Assembly (NCBI GenBank): GCA_003508755.1
Contig: DNTK01000064.1
Coordinates: 1-6,014 of the forward strand
Direction: 5' to 3'
Source: Bacteroidales bacterium
GTDB lineage: Bacteria; Bacteroidota; Bacteroidia; Bacteroidales; UBA10428
Length of the DNA: 6,014 nt
Every line of letters begins with the position of its first letter. The stretch's first letter is position 1. Both the position numbers and the translations under genes were made by a program. Under the pieces are notes generated by a model. It worked only from the letters and a program-made list of their open reading frames with translations. It ran no database searches and was not told the DNA's origin. This document shows positions 1 to 4,726 of the stretch, one piece after another.

Positions 1-259
1 CATTAACATTTCTCTGTATTACCTGGTAACATAGAACAAGCTCTTCGTTAATATCAAATAATGTAGCCCTTTCAATGGCATACTTTTGTGCAATATCGAA
101 AAATACAGCCCCACCCCCTACAAAAGGCTCGTAGTAATGTTTTATTTTTCCTGCTTTAAGTTGGTCAGGATAAAATTTTTCGAATTGCTTAAGCAGTTGT
201 CCTTTGCCACCAGCCCATTTTAAAAAGGGTTTTGCACTAATTCTATCGGATTTTGACAT
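1..259 (-). CDS. DNA adenine methylase, Dam/D12 class (partial, N-terminal 86 residues)
   Basis: This is the start of an S-adenosylmethionine-dependent N6-adenine DNA methyltransferase; the rest runs off the left edge of the window. Two D12-class signatures are visible. One is PFLKWAGGK at residues 11-19. The other is YYEPFVGGGAVFFD at residues 42-55, the FxGxG-type AdoMet-binding loop. FDINEEL at 68-74 fits the acidic residue that contacts the cofactor ribose. The catalytic DPPY motif should lie beyond the edge and cannot be checked. The start is the ATG at 259-257, which opens directly into the conserved N-terminus. The family commonly methylates GATC, but specificity cannot be read from this fragment. 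Whether it is an orphan methylase or part of a restriction-modification system depends on genes to the left. It lies just downstream of a wrecked U32 peptidase gene on the same strand. Confidence 0.87.
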   Translation of the reverse strand, partial: MSKSDRISAKPFLKWAGGKGQLLKQFEKFYPDQLKAGKIKHYYEPFVGGGAVFFDIAQKYAIERATLFDINEELVLCYQVIQRNVN

Positions 260-308
260 ATGTGGTTAAAACTACTAAAAAGACCTAAAGGGTAAAAGCC
301 ACTCCCTC

Positions 309-316
309 CAAAAGTA
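309..316 (-). promoter_or_regulatory. Possible -7 promoter element for the adenine methylase
   Basis: Read on the minus strand, 316-309 is TACTTTTG, an exact match to the Bacteroidota -7 consensus TAnnTTTG. It would give a leader of about 45 bases before the ATG at 259. The only TTG upstream (334-332) is about 15 bases away, closer than the usual 19-21, so the -33 element is poor. An 8-mer with four fixed T/G positions is common in AT-rich DNA, so this is tentative. Confidence 0.33.
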
Positions 317-340
317 TCAATGGGTTTTTAACAATGAGTT

Positions 341-819
341 TTAACTGAGTCCTTTTTTAAAATTAAACGAAGTAGACGGTTGATACTGCTCAGATTTGTA
401 ATACATTTTATTAAGTGTTTTAAAGGTGTTTTGTGATGGATGTGTAAAACTTACATCGATTAAAAACTGCTTAAAGCCTTTCTTCTGGAGTTCTGGCTTG
501 GTTTGAAGAATTGAAACTGGTTTCTCAGGCAGGGTATGTGTAATCCCTGAACGCTTAACAATTCTATAACCAAAATTCATATCATCTTTGAATTCTCCTG
601 TTGAATTATGAATCTTAGCCGGCATCCTTGAATAAAACAACTGCGGGGTAAAATGGATGGGTACAATGCCTGATCGATTTTTTCCATTGAAAAGTTTTCT
701 GCTCTTTTCTGCGCATTAAAATCCTGCAATCCGAGGTAAATTGCATCAGCTCCTCCTTCCATAGCGGCAAAAAAGAATTCAACAGTTCCTGCAGATAGTA
801 GTAATTCCGGCTTTAACAT
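341..819 (-). pseudogene. U32-family peptidase remnant, internally deleted and frameshifted
   Basis: Two pieces of one protein are visible in different minus-strand frames. From the ATG at 819, the translation starts MLKPELLLSAGTVEFFFAAM and continues EGGADAIYLGLQDFNAQKRA. This is the conserved N-terminus of U32 peptidases (PELLxPAG...GADAVYLG...FNAR). It runs to about FSMEKIDQAL near 665, then goes out of frame and stops at 577. From about 663 another frame reads VPIHFTPQLFYSRMPAK and ends at the TAA at 341-343. It contains GYRIVKRSGITHTLPEKP and FLIDVSFTHPSQN and ends PSTSFNFKKGL, which resembles the extreme C-terminus of Bacteroidota U32 proteins. About 50 N-terminal and 105 C-terminal residues survive; relatives are several hundred residues long. 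The central part is absent, and the two frames differ by two bases. No functional enzyme can be made unless the junction is an assembly error. The family assignment comes from remembered sequence patterns. Confidence 0.8.
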
Positions 820-864
820 GTACAAATGTATAGTAAAGTGCTAAAGAGCACAAGTACAAATGTA
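820..864 (-). repeat. Two direct copies of GTACAAATGTA upstream of the U32 remnant, possible tandem -7 boxes
   Basis: The 11-mer GTACAAATGTA occurs at 820-830 and again at 854-864, 34 bases apart. The second copy extends to a perfect 5-2-5 palindrome (GTACA-AA-TGTAC, 854-865); the first has one mismatch in its outer arm. Read on the minus strand, each copy contains TACATTTG, an exact TAnnTTTG -7 match (830-823 and 864-857). The inner copy has CTTG 20 bases upstream (854-851), good -33 spacing, but its start point would fall on the ATG at 819. The outer copy would leave a leader of about 30 bases but has no clear -33. They may be promoter elements of the original U32 gene or a paired operator. 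Confidence 0.4.
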
Positions 865-913
865 CCTTAGAATTCAGACAGTAATTTGTAAGAATTTTTT
901 ATTCAGCAGGCTG

Positions 914-1339
914 TTATCCACTAATTTCTTTCACAAGATTTGCTGAAAACTCTACCAGAAGCGGGCACTTAGTATCGGTTATTCCACTTTCTTCGGCCTG
1001 CTTTTTTTCATTTTCATTACCAAGATTGTAACCAATAAGTTTTGAGCAATAGATGCTACCATGCTTCTCTTTAAAAGCAGTGAGAAATCTTTGGGTAGCC
1101 TCATTGCAGCGCAGCTTAGTTTCCGTATCGTCTGGCCGGGAATGGCCTAATTTTAATCCAATGGCCGCTATTCCTCCGGTTACGGCCCCGCAAAGGTTGT
1201 CCGTTTTAGCAATTCCCCCTCCATAGGGTGACATCATTTTTAGTGCAGTTTCTCTTTCGATCTTGTTTTCAAGAGCAAATGGAACAAATACCGATTGAGC
1301 GCAATTATATCCCTGTTCAAATAGCTTCCTGGAGTTCAT
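914..1339 (-). CDS. C_GCAxxG_C_C family putative redox-active protein
   Basis: This 141-residue soluble protein has five cysteines at residues 13, 50, 78, 98 and 125. The spacing matches the C_GCAxxG_C_C family: YNCAQSVF at 11-18, a glycine-rich PYGGGIAK segment at 38-45, LCGAVTGG at 49-56, YCSKLIG at 97-103 and KCPLLV at 124-129. The family is thought to be redox active or cofactor binding because of its conserved cysteines; its reaction is not firmly known. There is no signal peptide. An in-frame TTG lies nine codons upstream at 1366, but it overlaps the probable -7 promoter box, so the ATG at 1339-1337 is preferred. The gene stands alone between the terminator of the upstream operon and the U32 remnant. 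Its closeness to a cysteine-rich metallophore-like operon is suggestive, but nothing shows a functional link. Confidence 0.86.
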   Translation of the reverse strand: MNSRKLFEQGYNCAQSVFVPFALENKIERETALKMMSPYGGGIAKTDNLCGAVTGGIAAIGLKLGHSRPDDTETKLRCNEATQRFLTAFKEKHGSIYCSKLIGYNLGNENEKKQAEESGITDTKCPLLVEFSANLVKEISG

Positions 1340-1363
1340 GGTTATGGTTGTTTGTATGTATTT

Positions 1364-1371
1364 CAAAAATA
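1364..1371 (-). promoter_or_regulatory. Probable -7 promoter element of the C_GCAxxG_C_C gene
   Basis: The minus strand reads TATTTTTG from 1371 to 1364, an exact TAnnTTTG match, giving a leader of roughly 20 bases to the ATG at 1339. It lies 18 bases beyond the end of the preceding operon's terminator, where a new promoter is needed. No convincing TTTG -33 box is seen at the usual spacing, since that region is the terminator's T-run. Confidence 0.42.
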
Positions 1372-1389
1372 CATCAAATAATCAGGTAT

Positions 1390-1427
1390 AAAAAAACCCG
1401 TAATTTTTTTAATTATCATTACGGGTT
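1390..1427 (-). terminator. Intrinsic terminator of the sigma-hvfA-like-DoxX operon
   Basis: A perfect 10-bp stem pairs 1395-1404 (AACCCGTAAT) with 1418-1427 (ATTACGGGTT) around a 13-base loop. On the minus strand the stem runs straight into seven T residues (1396-1390). It begins 40 bases after the DoxX stop codon. This is a textbook rho-independent terminator for leftward transcription. The plus-strand side lacks a good T-run, so it is one-directional. It marks the end of the four-gene operon and separates it from the cysteine-protein gene. Confidence 0.92.
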
Positions 1428-1466
1428 CTTGCCCCCAATAAGATAGGGGTAAATGTACGAATAGGT

Positions 1467-1904
1467 TTATACTTTTTTATTTAGCAAGGCATCGACACTA
1501 ATTTTACCAGGTCCGGATATAAACAGAACGAAGAGCATGAGTAAATAATAAAGCGGAATTTCGAATCCGTTATTACCAGCCTCGAAACCATTTCCCAGAT
1601 GTACTGTGGTAATAGCAATAACCATGGTAAACATTAGTGGAACAGATATGAGTCGGGTGGCAAACCCGGCAAGGAGCAAAATTACACCTGCCGCTTCGGC
1701 AGTTGCCGCTAAATAAGCACTTAGTGTTGGCAGGGGATAATTCATACTTTCAAACCATTGCGCTATGCCACTAATGTTACTCCATTTCATTTTTGCAGGA
1801 TTGTAAAAACCATAGGCAAGTATTAACCGCAGAAGCAATAAAGGAACCGAATGCATTGCAGACAGGCTGGTTCCGAATCCTGTAATTTTACTTAAAGTTT
1901 TCAT
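1467..1904 (-). CDS. DoxX family membrane protein, HvfX-like
   Basis: This 145-residue integral membrane protein has four predicted hydrophobic segments, at about residues 19-34, 60-81, 86-103 and 115-130. Diagnostic stretches of the DoxX branch found beside HvfA/bufferin precursors are visible: LRLILAYGFYNPAKMKW at 25-41, YLAATAEAAGVILLLAGFAT at 64-83, HLGNGFEAGNNGFEIPLYYL at 102-121 and SGPGKISVDAL at 130-140. DoxX proteins have been linked to quinone- or thiol-related redox membrane functions; in hvf operons HvfX is named as a maturation or accessory protein with an unsettled role. It is the last gene of the operon, 56 bases after the Cys-rich precursor and just before the terminator. The start is the ATG at 1904-1902. 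The neighbouring precursor supports the HvfX-like reading; other DoxX subfamilies remain possible. Confidence 0.88.
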   Translation of the reverse strand: MKTLSKITGFGTSLSAMHSVPLLLLRLILAYGFYNPAKMKWSNISGIAQWFESMNYPLPTLSAYLAATAEAAGVILLLAGFATRLISVPLMFTMVIAITTVHLGNGFEAGNNGFEIPLYYLLMLFVLFISGPGKISVDALLNKKV

Positions 1905-1960
1905 CGTTATTATTAGTTTAGATTAAGTGCCGATTGATTGCTTTGGCAAATGCTCGCTTA

Positions 1961-2329
1961 TCAGCCACCACACTTACCTTCACCACATTTGCTTTCGCCT
2001 TCCTTAGTCTCAGATTCTTTCGTTTTTGTGTCGCCTTCAGATTTCCCGTCACCACATTTACTCTCACTGCAATTGCTTTCTTTCGATTCTGATTTAGCTT
2101 CTTTTTTATCAGCTTTTTTATCATCGCCACCGCATTTGCCTTCACCACATTTTAGTTCAAGTGGAGTTAAATCTTGATTTTCTGCAGGGTTCAATGCATA
2201 AACAAGCTCATCGTGGTCTTGGTTCTCGTCCGTGAATAAATCATGGTTGCTTGTGGCAATAAATGCTGTACTGATGATTGCAGCAAAAACCAGTGCTAAG
2301 GGTAGAATTAATTTTTTCCTGTTTTTCAT
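1961..2329 (-). CDS. HvfA/bufferin-like exported Cys-rich peptide (putative RiPP metallophore precursor)
   Basis: This 122-residue protein has a Sec-type signal peptide: basic MKNRKK, a hydrophobic core at about 7-25, and likely cleavage near AFIA/TS. No lipobox is seen. The mature part is acidic and Lys/Ser-rich, with all six cysteines in pentapeptides of form E-x-[KN]-C-[GS]. These form three tandem doublets: ELKCG-EGKCG (58-67), ESNCS-ESKCG (84-93) and ESKCG-EGKCG (112-121). Each doublet is a C-x4-C pair (61/66, 87/92, 115/120). A decayed sixth-type unit, DGKSE, follows the middle doublet at 94-98. EGKCG repeats are the modification sites of HvfA and bufferins, whose cysteines MNIO (DUF692) enzymes convert to copper-binding heterocycles. 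The HvfX-like neighbour and the ECF sigma gene support the family call. No MNIO gene is in the window, so modification is unproven. The start ATG at 2329-2327 opens directly into the signal peptide. Confidence 0.83.
   Translation of the reverse strand: MKNRKKLILPLALVFAAIISTAFIATSNHDLFTDENQDHDELVYALNPAENQDLTPLELKCGEGKCGGDDKKADKKEAKSESKESNCSESKCGDGKSEGDTKTKESETKEGESKCGEGKCGG
1966..2152 (-). repeat. Five dispersed decamer repeats encoding K-C-G in the HvfA-like gene
   Basis: The plus-strand decamer CACCACATTT occurs at 1981-1990, 2050-2059 and 2143-2152. Single-base variants lie at 1966-1975 (CACCACACTT) and 2128-2137 (CACCGCATTT). On the coding strand each reads Lys-Cys-Gly followed by Gly, Glu or Asp. 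The near-identity at nucleotide level, including synonymous sites, suggests recent duplication or conversion among the motif units. Confidence 0.7.
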
Positions 2330-2385
2330 AATTTTTAAAATTTGTTAGTTAATGTTAAAACAGTAATCTAGTCGCAGGAAAAACT

Positions 2386-2394
2386 TAAACCTTA
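2386..2394 (-). promoter_or_regulatory. Candidate ECF -35-like element upstream of the HvfA-like gene
   Basis: The minus strand reads TAAGGTTTA from 2394 to 2386 in the 82-base gap between the zinc-finger gene and the precursor gene. It lies 57 bases upstream of the precursor ATG. A near-identical TAAGGTCTA sits 58 bases upstream of the sigma gene's ATG. The equal placement suggests a common -35 element read by the operon's own sigma factor. The -10 region is not obvious; only a TA about 18 bases downstream is shared. The hexamer alone is not rarer than chance in this window. Confidence 0.35.
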
Positions 2395-2411
2395 CATAGG
2401 AGTAAAAAATT

Positions 2412-2690
2412 TTATTCTTTTTTCTCCAAAGAATTAACGATTTTTTCTTTGAATTCTGAAGCAATGGGTCTGAGATCAGATTGTTCAGGGATAAAGTTCT
2501 CGATATGATGCCGAATCAGATCATCAAGTTCGTGGCTTTGTTTCGAATATTTCTTGCAGGCATCGCACATGCTTGTATGAAACATGAGTTGCACCTTTTC
2601 TTTCGCGCTCAATCCTATCAAAAGCTTTTTTTCTATTAATTCGGTAGCTTTCCGACACGATAAAAACATGTAGTGCATTAACTTCTTCAT
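2412..2690 (-). CDS. Small zinc-finger anti-sigma-like protein
   Basis: This 92-residue cytoplasmic protein has no membrane segment. It carries the zinc-binding anti-sigma pattern: Cys12 in SCRKATELI, then His38-x3-Cys42-x2-Cys45 in HTSMCDACKKY. The C-terminal half (about 48-92) is charged and helical without cysteines. Small CRxAT...HxxxCxxC proteins encoded directly after ECF sigma genes are typically their anti-sigma factors or co-regulators. The lack of a transmembrane helix suggests cytoplasmic sensing, possibly of metal or thiol stress through the zinc site; that sensing role is inference. It starts 12 bases after the sigma stop codon with a good Shine-Dalgarno overlapping that stop, so the two are very likely translated together. 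An 82-base gap separates it from the precursor gene. Confidence 0.84.
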   Translation of the reverse strand: MKKLMHYMFLSCRKATELIEKKLLIGLSAKEKVQLMFHTSMCDACKKYSKQSHELDDLIRHHIENFIPEQSDLRPIASEFKEKIVNSLEKKE

Positions 2691-2697
2691 TATCCCT

Positions 2698-2702
2698 CTC
2701 CT
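2698..2702 (-). promoter_or_regulatory. Shine-Dalgarno of the anti-sigma-like gene
   Basis: The minus strand reads AGGAG at 2702-2698, seven bases before the ATG at 2690, starting immediately after the sigma gene's TAG stop. No other gene in this window has so clear a ribosome binding site. It supports the chosen start and suggests coupled, stoichiometric production with the sigma factor. Confidence 0.6.
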
Positions 2703-3281
2703 CTAATTAAACCAATTTTGATCGATACATTCGCGCAGTTGTAATTTAGCCCGGTGCAGTATTTGCCAGAAATTGGACGGGGTGATTCCTAGTTCCTGAC
2801 AAATTACCCGGCCTTCCTTTCCTTTCAGGTATTTGTATTGTAACGACAAATAGCTTTTTTCGTTTAGCAAATCCATACATGCTTTCAAGACCTTATTAAA
2901 TTCCTGGTTGTCAAGTAGTTCTTCTTCAGGAGTGTCCCAGCTTGATGGACGCGATGCGGTTACCCAACTACCGGTATTGTCAAATAATCTATCCAGGATA
3001 TTTGAACTGCTTTCTGATTGCATGTCTGATTCGTGTACCATGCTTTGTTGAAGTTTATTTCTAAAGTGATCGGCTATTTTGTTCTTTAGAATCGAAAACA
3101 GCCAGGTTTTTGGTGAACTTTTCGACTGAAACTTACCGATGTTATTATAGGCTGCAATAAAAGTATCCTGAACGATGTCTTCGGCTAACGCCTGTTGTTT
3201 GGTTTTGTAATAGGCCCAGCTTACCAGTTCATCGGTGTACTTTTCAACCCAATCTGTAATATTACCTTTGGCGATAGACAT
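2703..3281 (-). CDS. ECF-type RNA polymerase sigma factor
   Basis: This 192-residue sigma-70 family protein has only regions 2 and 4, as in ECF factors. Region 2 spans about residues 10-75: AEDIVQDTFIAAY at 33-45 is the conserved core-binding helix, and SSPKTWLFSILKNKIADHFR at 55-74 is the -10 recognition part. A long linker (about 76-127) follows. Region 4 spans about 128-187: LQYKYLKGKEGRVICQELGI leads into TPSNFWQILHRAKLQLREC, the helix-turn-helix that reads the -35 element. The ending ...LRECIDQNWF is typical of the ECF subgroup paired with small HxxxCxxC proteins and often linked to Cys-rich peptide/DoxX operons. It is the first gene of the operon; the start is the ATG at 3281-3279. It probably activates its own operon. 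Confidence 0.93.
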   Translation of the reverse strand: MSIAKGNITDWVEKYTDELVSWAYYKTKQQALAEDIVQDTFIAAYNNIGKFQSKSSPKTWLFSILKNKIADHFRNKLQQSMVHESDMQSESSSNILDRLFDNTGSWVTASRPSSWDTPEEELLDNQEFNKVLKACMDLLNEKSYLSLQYKYLKGKEGRVICQELGITPSNFWQILHRAKLQLRECIDQNWFN

Positions 3282-3297
3282 TTTTAATCAGATGTTA

Positions 3298-3319
3298 TGC
3301 AAATAATTTGATATTTGCA
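3298..3319. repeat. Inverted repeat TGCAAAT-N8-ATTTGCA in the divergent intergenic region
   Basis: A perfect 7-bp inverted repeat (3298-3304 and 3313-3319, 8-base spacer) lies 17 bases upstream of the sigma start codon. A third GCAAAT copy occurs at 3352-3357, next to the 10-bp palindrome AAATGCATTT (3354-3363). The 190-base region 3282-3471 separates the divergent sigma and CBM9-like genes and must hold both promoters. The repeat could be a regulator's operator or a hairpin in the sigma mRNA leader. AT-rich palindromes of this size can arise by chance. Confidence 0.45.
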
Positions 3320-3338
3320 CATATGTAAAAATAAGAAA

Positions 3339-3347
3339 TAGACCTTA
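3339..3347 (-). promoter_or_regulatory. Candidate autoregulatory ECF -35-like element upstream of the sigma gene
   Basis: The minus strand reads TAAGGTCTA from 3347 to 3339, 58 bases upstream of the sigma ATG. It matches TAAGGTTTA in front of the precursor gene at eight of nine positions and at almost the same distance from the start codon. A start point about 32 bases from its beginning would give a leader of about 34 bases and put the inverted repeat at 3298-3319 at the start of the transcript. No good TAnnTTTG element was found for this gene, which fits use of an alternative sigma factor. Confidence 0.35.
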
Positions 3348-3471
3348 GTAAGCAAATGCATTTATTTTGCGAATCAGAAAAATTCTTAAATCGCGGTGAG
3401 TTTTATACTGTTTTTTTTATAAATCGCCTAATTGTTATTACTTTCGGGCTGTTTTTTACACTTTGCACATT

Positions 3472-4638
3472 ATGAAGAAATATTTGATGCTGTTTTTGGT
3501 TTCGTTCATTTTTATGGGAATGTTTGCTCAGCCTGTTTTCAGGTCCAAAAGCAGAAATGCAGAGATACTTTTAGATACTACACTTGGAGGTATATGGGCA
3601 GGTAGGGATTCTGTTTACGTTGAAACAATTATTGATACCATTTTTGACGATGAGGATGAAATAGTAAGCATTGATACCACGGAAGTTTATCAACAATTAA
3701 ACGATCTGGTTGATTCTACTTATTTTTTCCGTACAGGAGATCCGGATTTTGGTGACTTGCATATCTTCGATTTGGAACTGAAAATGAAATCGCTATGGCA
3801 TGGTACCAAAGTCTTTTTTCTTTTTCGTCATCTTGACGATTCTTTGGTAAACGGTTATGTCAATGCTGGGCTCGATACTACTTTAATCGAAGGGCTCGAA
3901 AACCGCGATGCAACAGCTATATACCTTTATTTAGACACCGAAGATAACCGGCTGGATAGTGAGGATCCTGTTTATGATGACGATTCCTATCTTGAGTACA
4001 TTTCATGGTTCCGCTGGATTTGGGGCGCACCAGAGTTTGAAGGTCAATATCGTGGAGAAGATATTTCATCATTAACTGACGCAGGTGTGGATATGATACA
4101 ATGGCACGACAGAGTCTATTTGTATACAAAGCTTTCTATCGATATTGGTGTTATTGCTCCTGAACTGCTTGAAACAGATACAACCATTTCCGAAGGCATA
4201 GCAGTCGGTTTTGAAGTGGAACTAAATGAGAACGATAAGGAATTTCCCAAGAATGGTTTATTTGGTATTCAAACCAGAGCTTTTTGGGGCGACGCCAATG
4301 ATAGTTTGCCTATGCACCCCCGAAATGTTTCCAAATGGGGCTGGCTTTATTTCACATATGGTGATGATTACAATCCTGTTAGCACTTATGAAATACCTGC
4401 TGAGAGTTTTGCTTCGGTTTATCCGAATCCGGCAAGCGAGAGCATCACAATAAGTTTTGAGAATTATACCTCTTCTGGCTATCGACTATTTGATGTTATG
4501 GGCCGATTGGTAAAAACCGGCGCACTGGAAGGGTATAATTGGTATATTCAGATACAAGACCTGCAAAGAGGGGCCTATATACTTGTTATTGACAGACAGG
4601 AATCACCGCCTTTTGTCCAAAGAATATTAAAATATTAG
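3472..4638 (+). CDS. Secreted CBM9-like domain protein with type IX secretion sorting tail
   Basis: This 388-residue exported protein has a signal peptide (MKKYLMLFLVSFIFMGMFA, cleaved before Q20). The central part, about 95-300, resembles carbohydrate-binding module family 9-like domains. WHGTKVFFLFRHLDDS is an early strand pair, followed by AIYLYLDTEDNR (149-160). A strongly acidic stretch at 155-172 could bind calcium. The series closes with WGDANDS and KWGWLYF (288-294). Residues 314-388 form a type A type IX sorting domain: SVYPNPASESITISF, then YRLFDVMGRLVKTG, then LQRGAYILVI and a terminal QRILKY. The protein should cross the outer membrane through the T9SS and be surface-attached or released. 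Its ligand is unknown. A TTG three codons earlier (3463) is less likely than the ATG at 3472. It is divergent from the sigma gene and monocistronic, with its own terminator. The CBM9-like assignment is moderate; the sorting tail is firm. Confidence 0.84.
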   Translation: MKKYLMLFLVSFIFMGMFAQPVFRSKSRNAEILLDTTLGGIWAGRDSVYVETIIDTIFDDEDEIVSIDTTEVYQQLNDLVDSTYFFRTGDPDFGDLHIFDLELKMKSLWHGTKVFFLFRHLDDSLVNGYVNAGLDTTLIEGLENRDATAIYLYLDTEDNRLDSEDPVYDDDSYLEYISWFRWIWGAPEFEGQYRGEDISSLTDAGVDMIQWHDRVYLYTKLSIDIGVIAPELLETDTTISEGIAVGFEVELNENDKEFPKNGLFGIQTRAFWGDANDSLPMHPRNVSKWGWLYFTYGDDYNPVSTYEIPAESFASVYPNPASESITISFENYTSSGYRLFDVMGRLVKTGALEGYNWYIQIQDLQRGAYILVIDRQESPPFVQRILKY

Positions 4639-4650
4639 CAAGTGGATATG

Positions 4651-4681
4651 AGGTCCGCGGTTTTAAGCGGTCTTTTTTTTT
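4651..4681 (+). terminator. Intrinsic terminator after the CBM9-like gene
   Basis: A GC-rich stem pairs CCGC (4655-4658) with GCGG (4667-4670), extended past a T-T mismatch by AGG/CTT, around an 8-base loop. It is followed by nine T residues (4673-4681) and begins 13 bases after the stop codon. It separates the CBM9-like gene from the beta-barrel gene, whose ATG is 46 bases further on. Confidence 0.8.
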
Positions 4682-4726
4682 ACTTTTATTCTGAAGTATC
4701 AATTTAGCCAACTTAACCCGTTTTCT

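Noticed and set aside
272..283. Possible terminator in front of the methylase gene (ACCT/GGGT stem followed by T residues on the minus strand)
   Set aside because: The stem is only four pairs including a G-T wobble, and it lies inside the presumed leader of the methylase mRNA; too weak to call.
577..825. The N-terminal U32 fragment as an independent small protein gene
   Set aside because: After about residue 50 it reads the C-terminal U32 segment in the wrong frame, so it is a broken end and not a designed small protein.
1340..1366. TTG start giving the C_GCAxxG_C_C protein nine extra residues
   Set aside because: The TTG overlaps the likely -7 promoter box, and the family N-terminus begins at the ATG at 1339.
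1432..1449. CCCC/GGGG hairpin between the DoxX stop codon and the main terminator
   Set aside because: Only four pairs with no T-run; the much stronger stem at 1395-1427 explains termination.
1918..2148. Lys/Ala/Val-rich open frame of 76 codons on the minus strand
   Set aside because: It is a second frame inside the repetitive HvfA-like gene. The other frame has a signal peptide and the EGKCG motifs, and this one's composition follows from the repeats.
1938..2177. Ser/Pro/His-rich open frame of 79 codons on the plus strand
   Set aside because: Antisense shadow of the Cys-rich repeats; low complexity, and no promoter or homologous domain recognised.
3463..3471. TTG start three codons upstream of the CBM9-like gene
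   Set aside because: The ATG at 3472 gives a normal signal peptide start (MKKYL), so the rarer TTG is not needed.
3917..4129. Minus-strand open frame of 70 codons
   Set aside because: Antisense shadow within the CBM9-like gene, with no recognisable domain.
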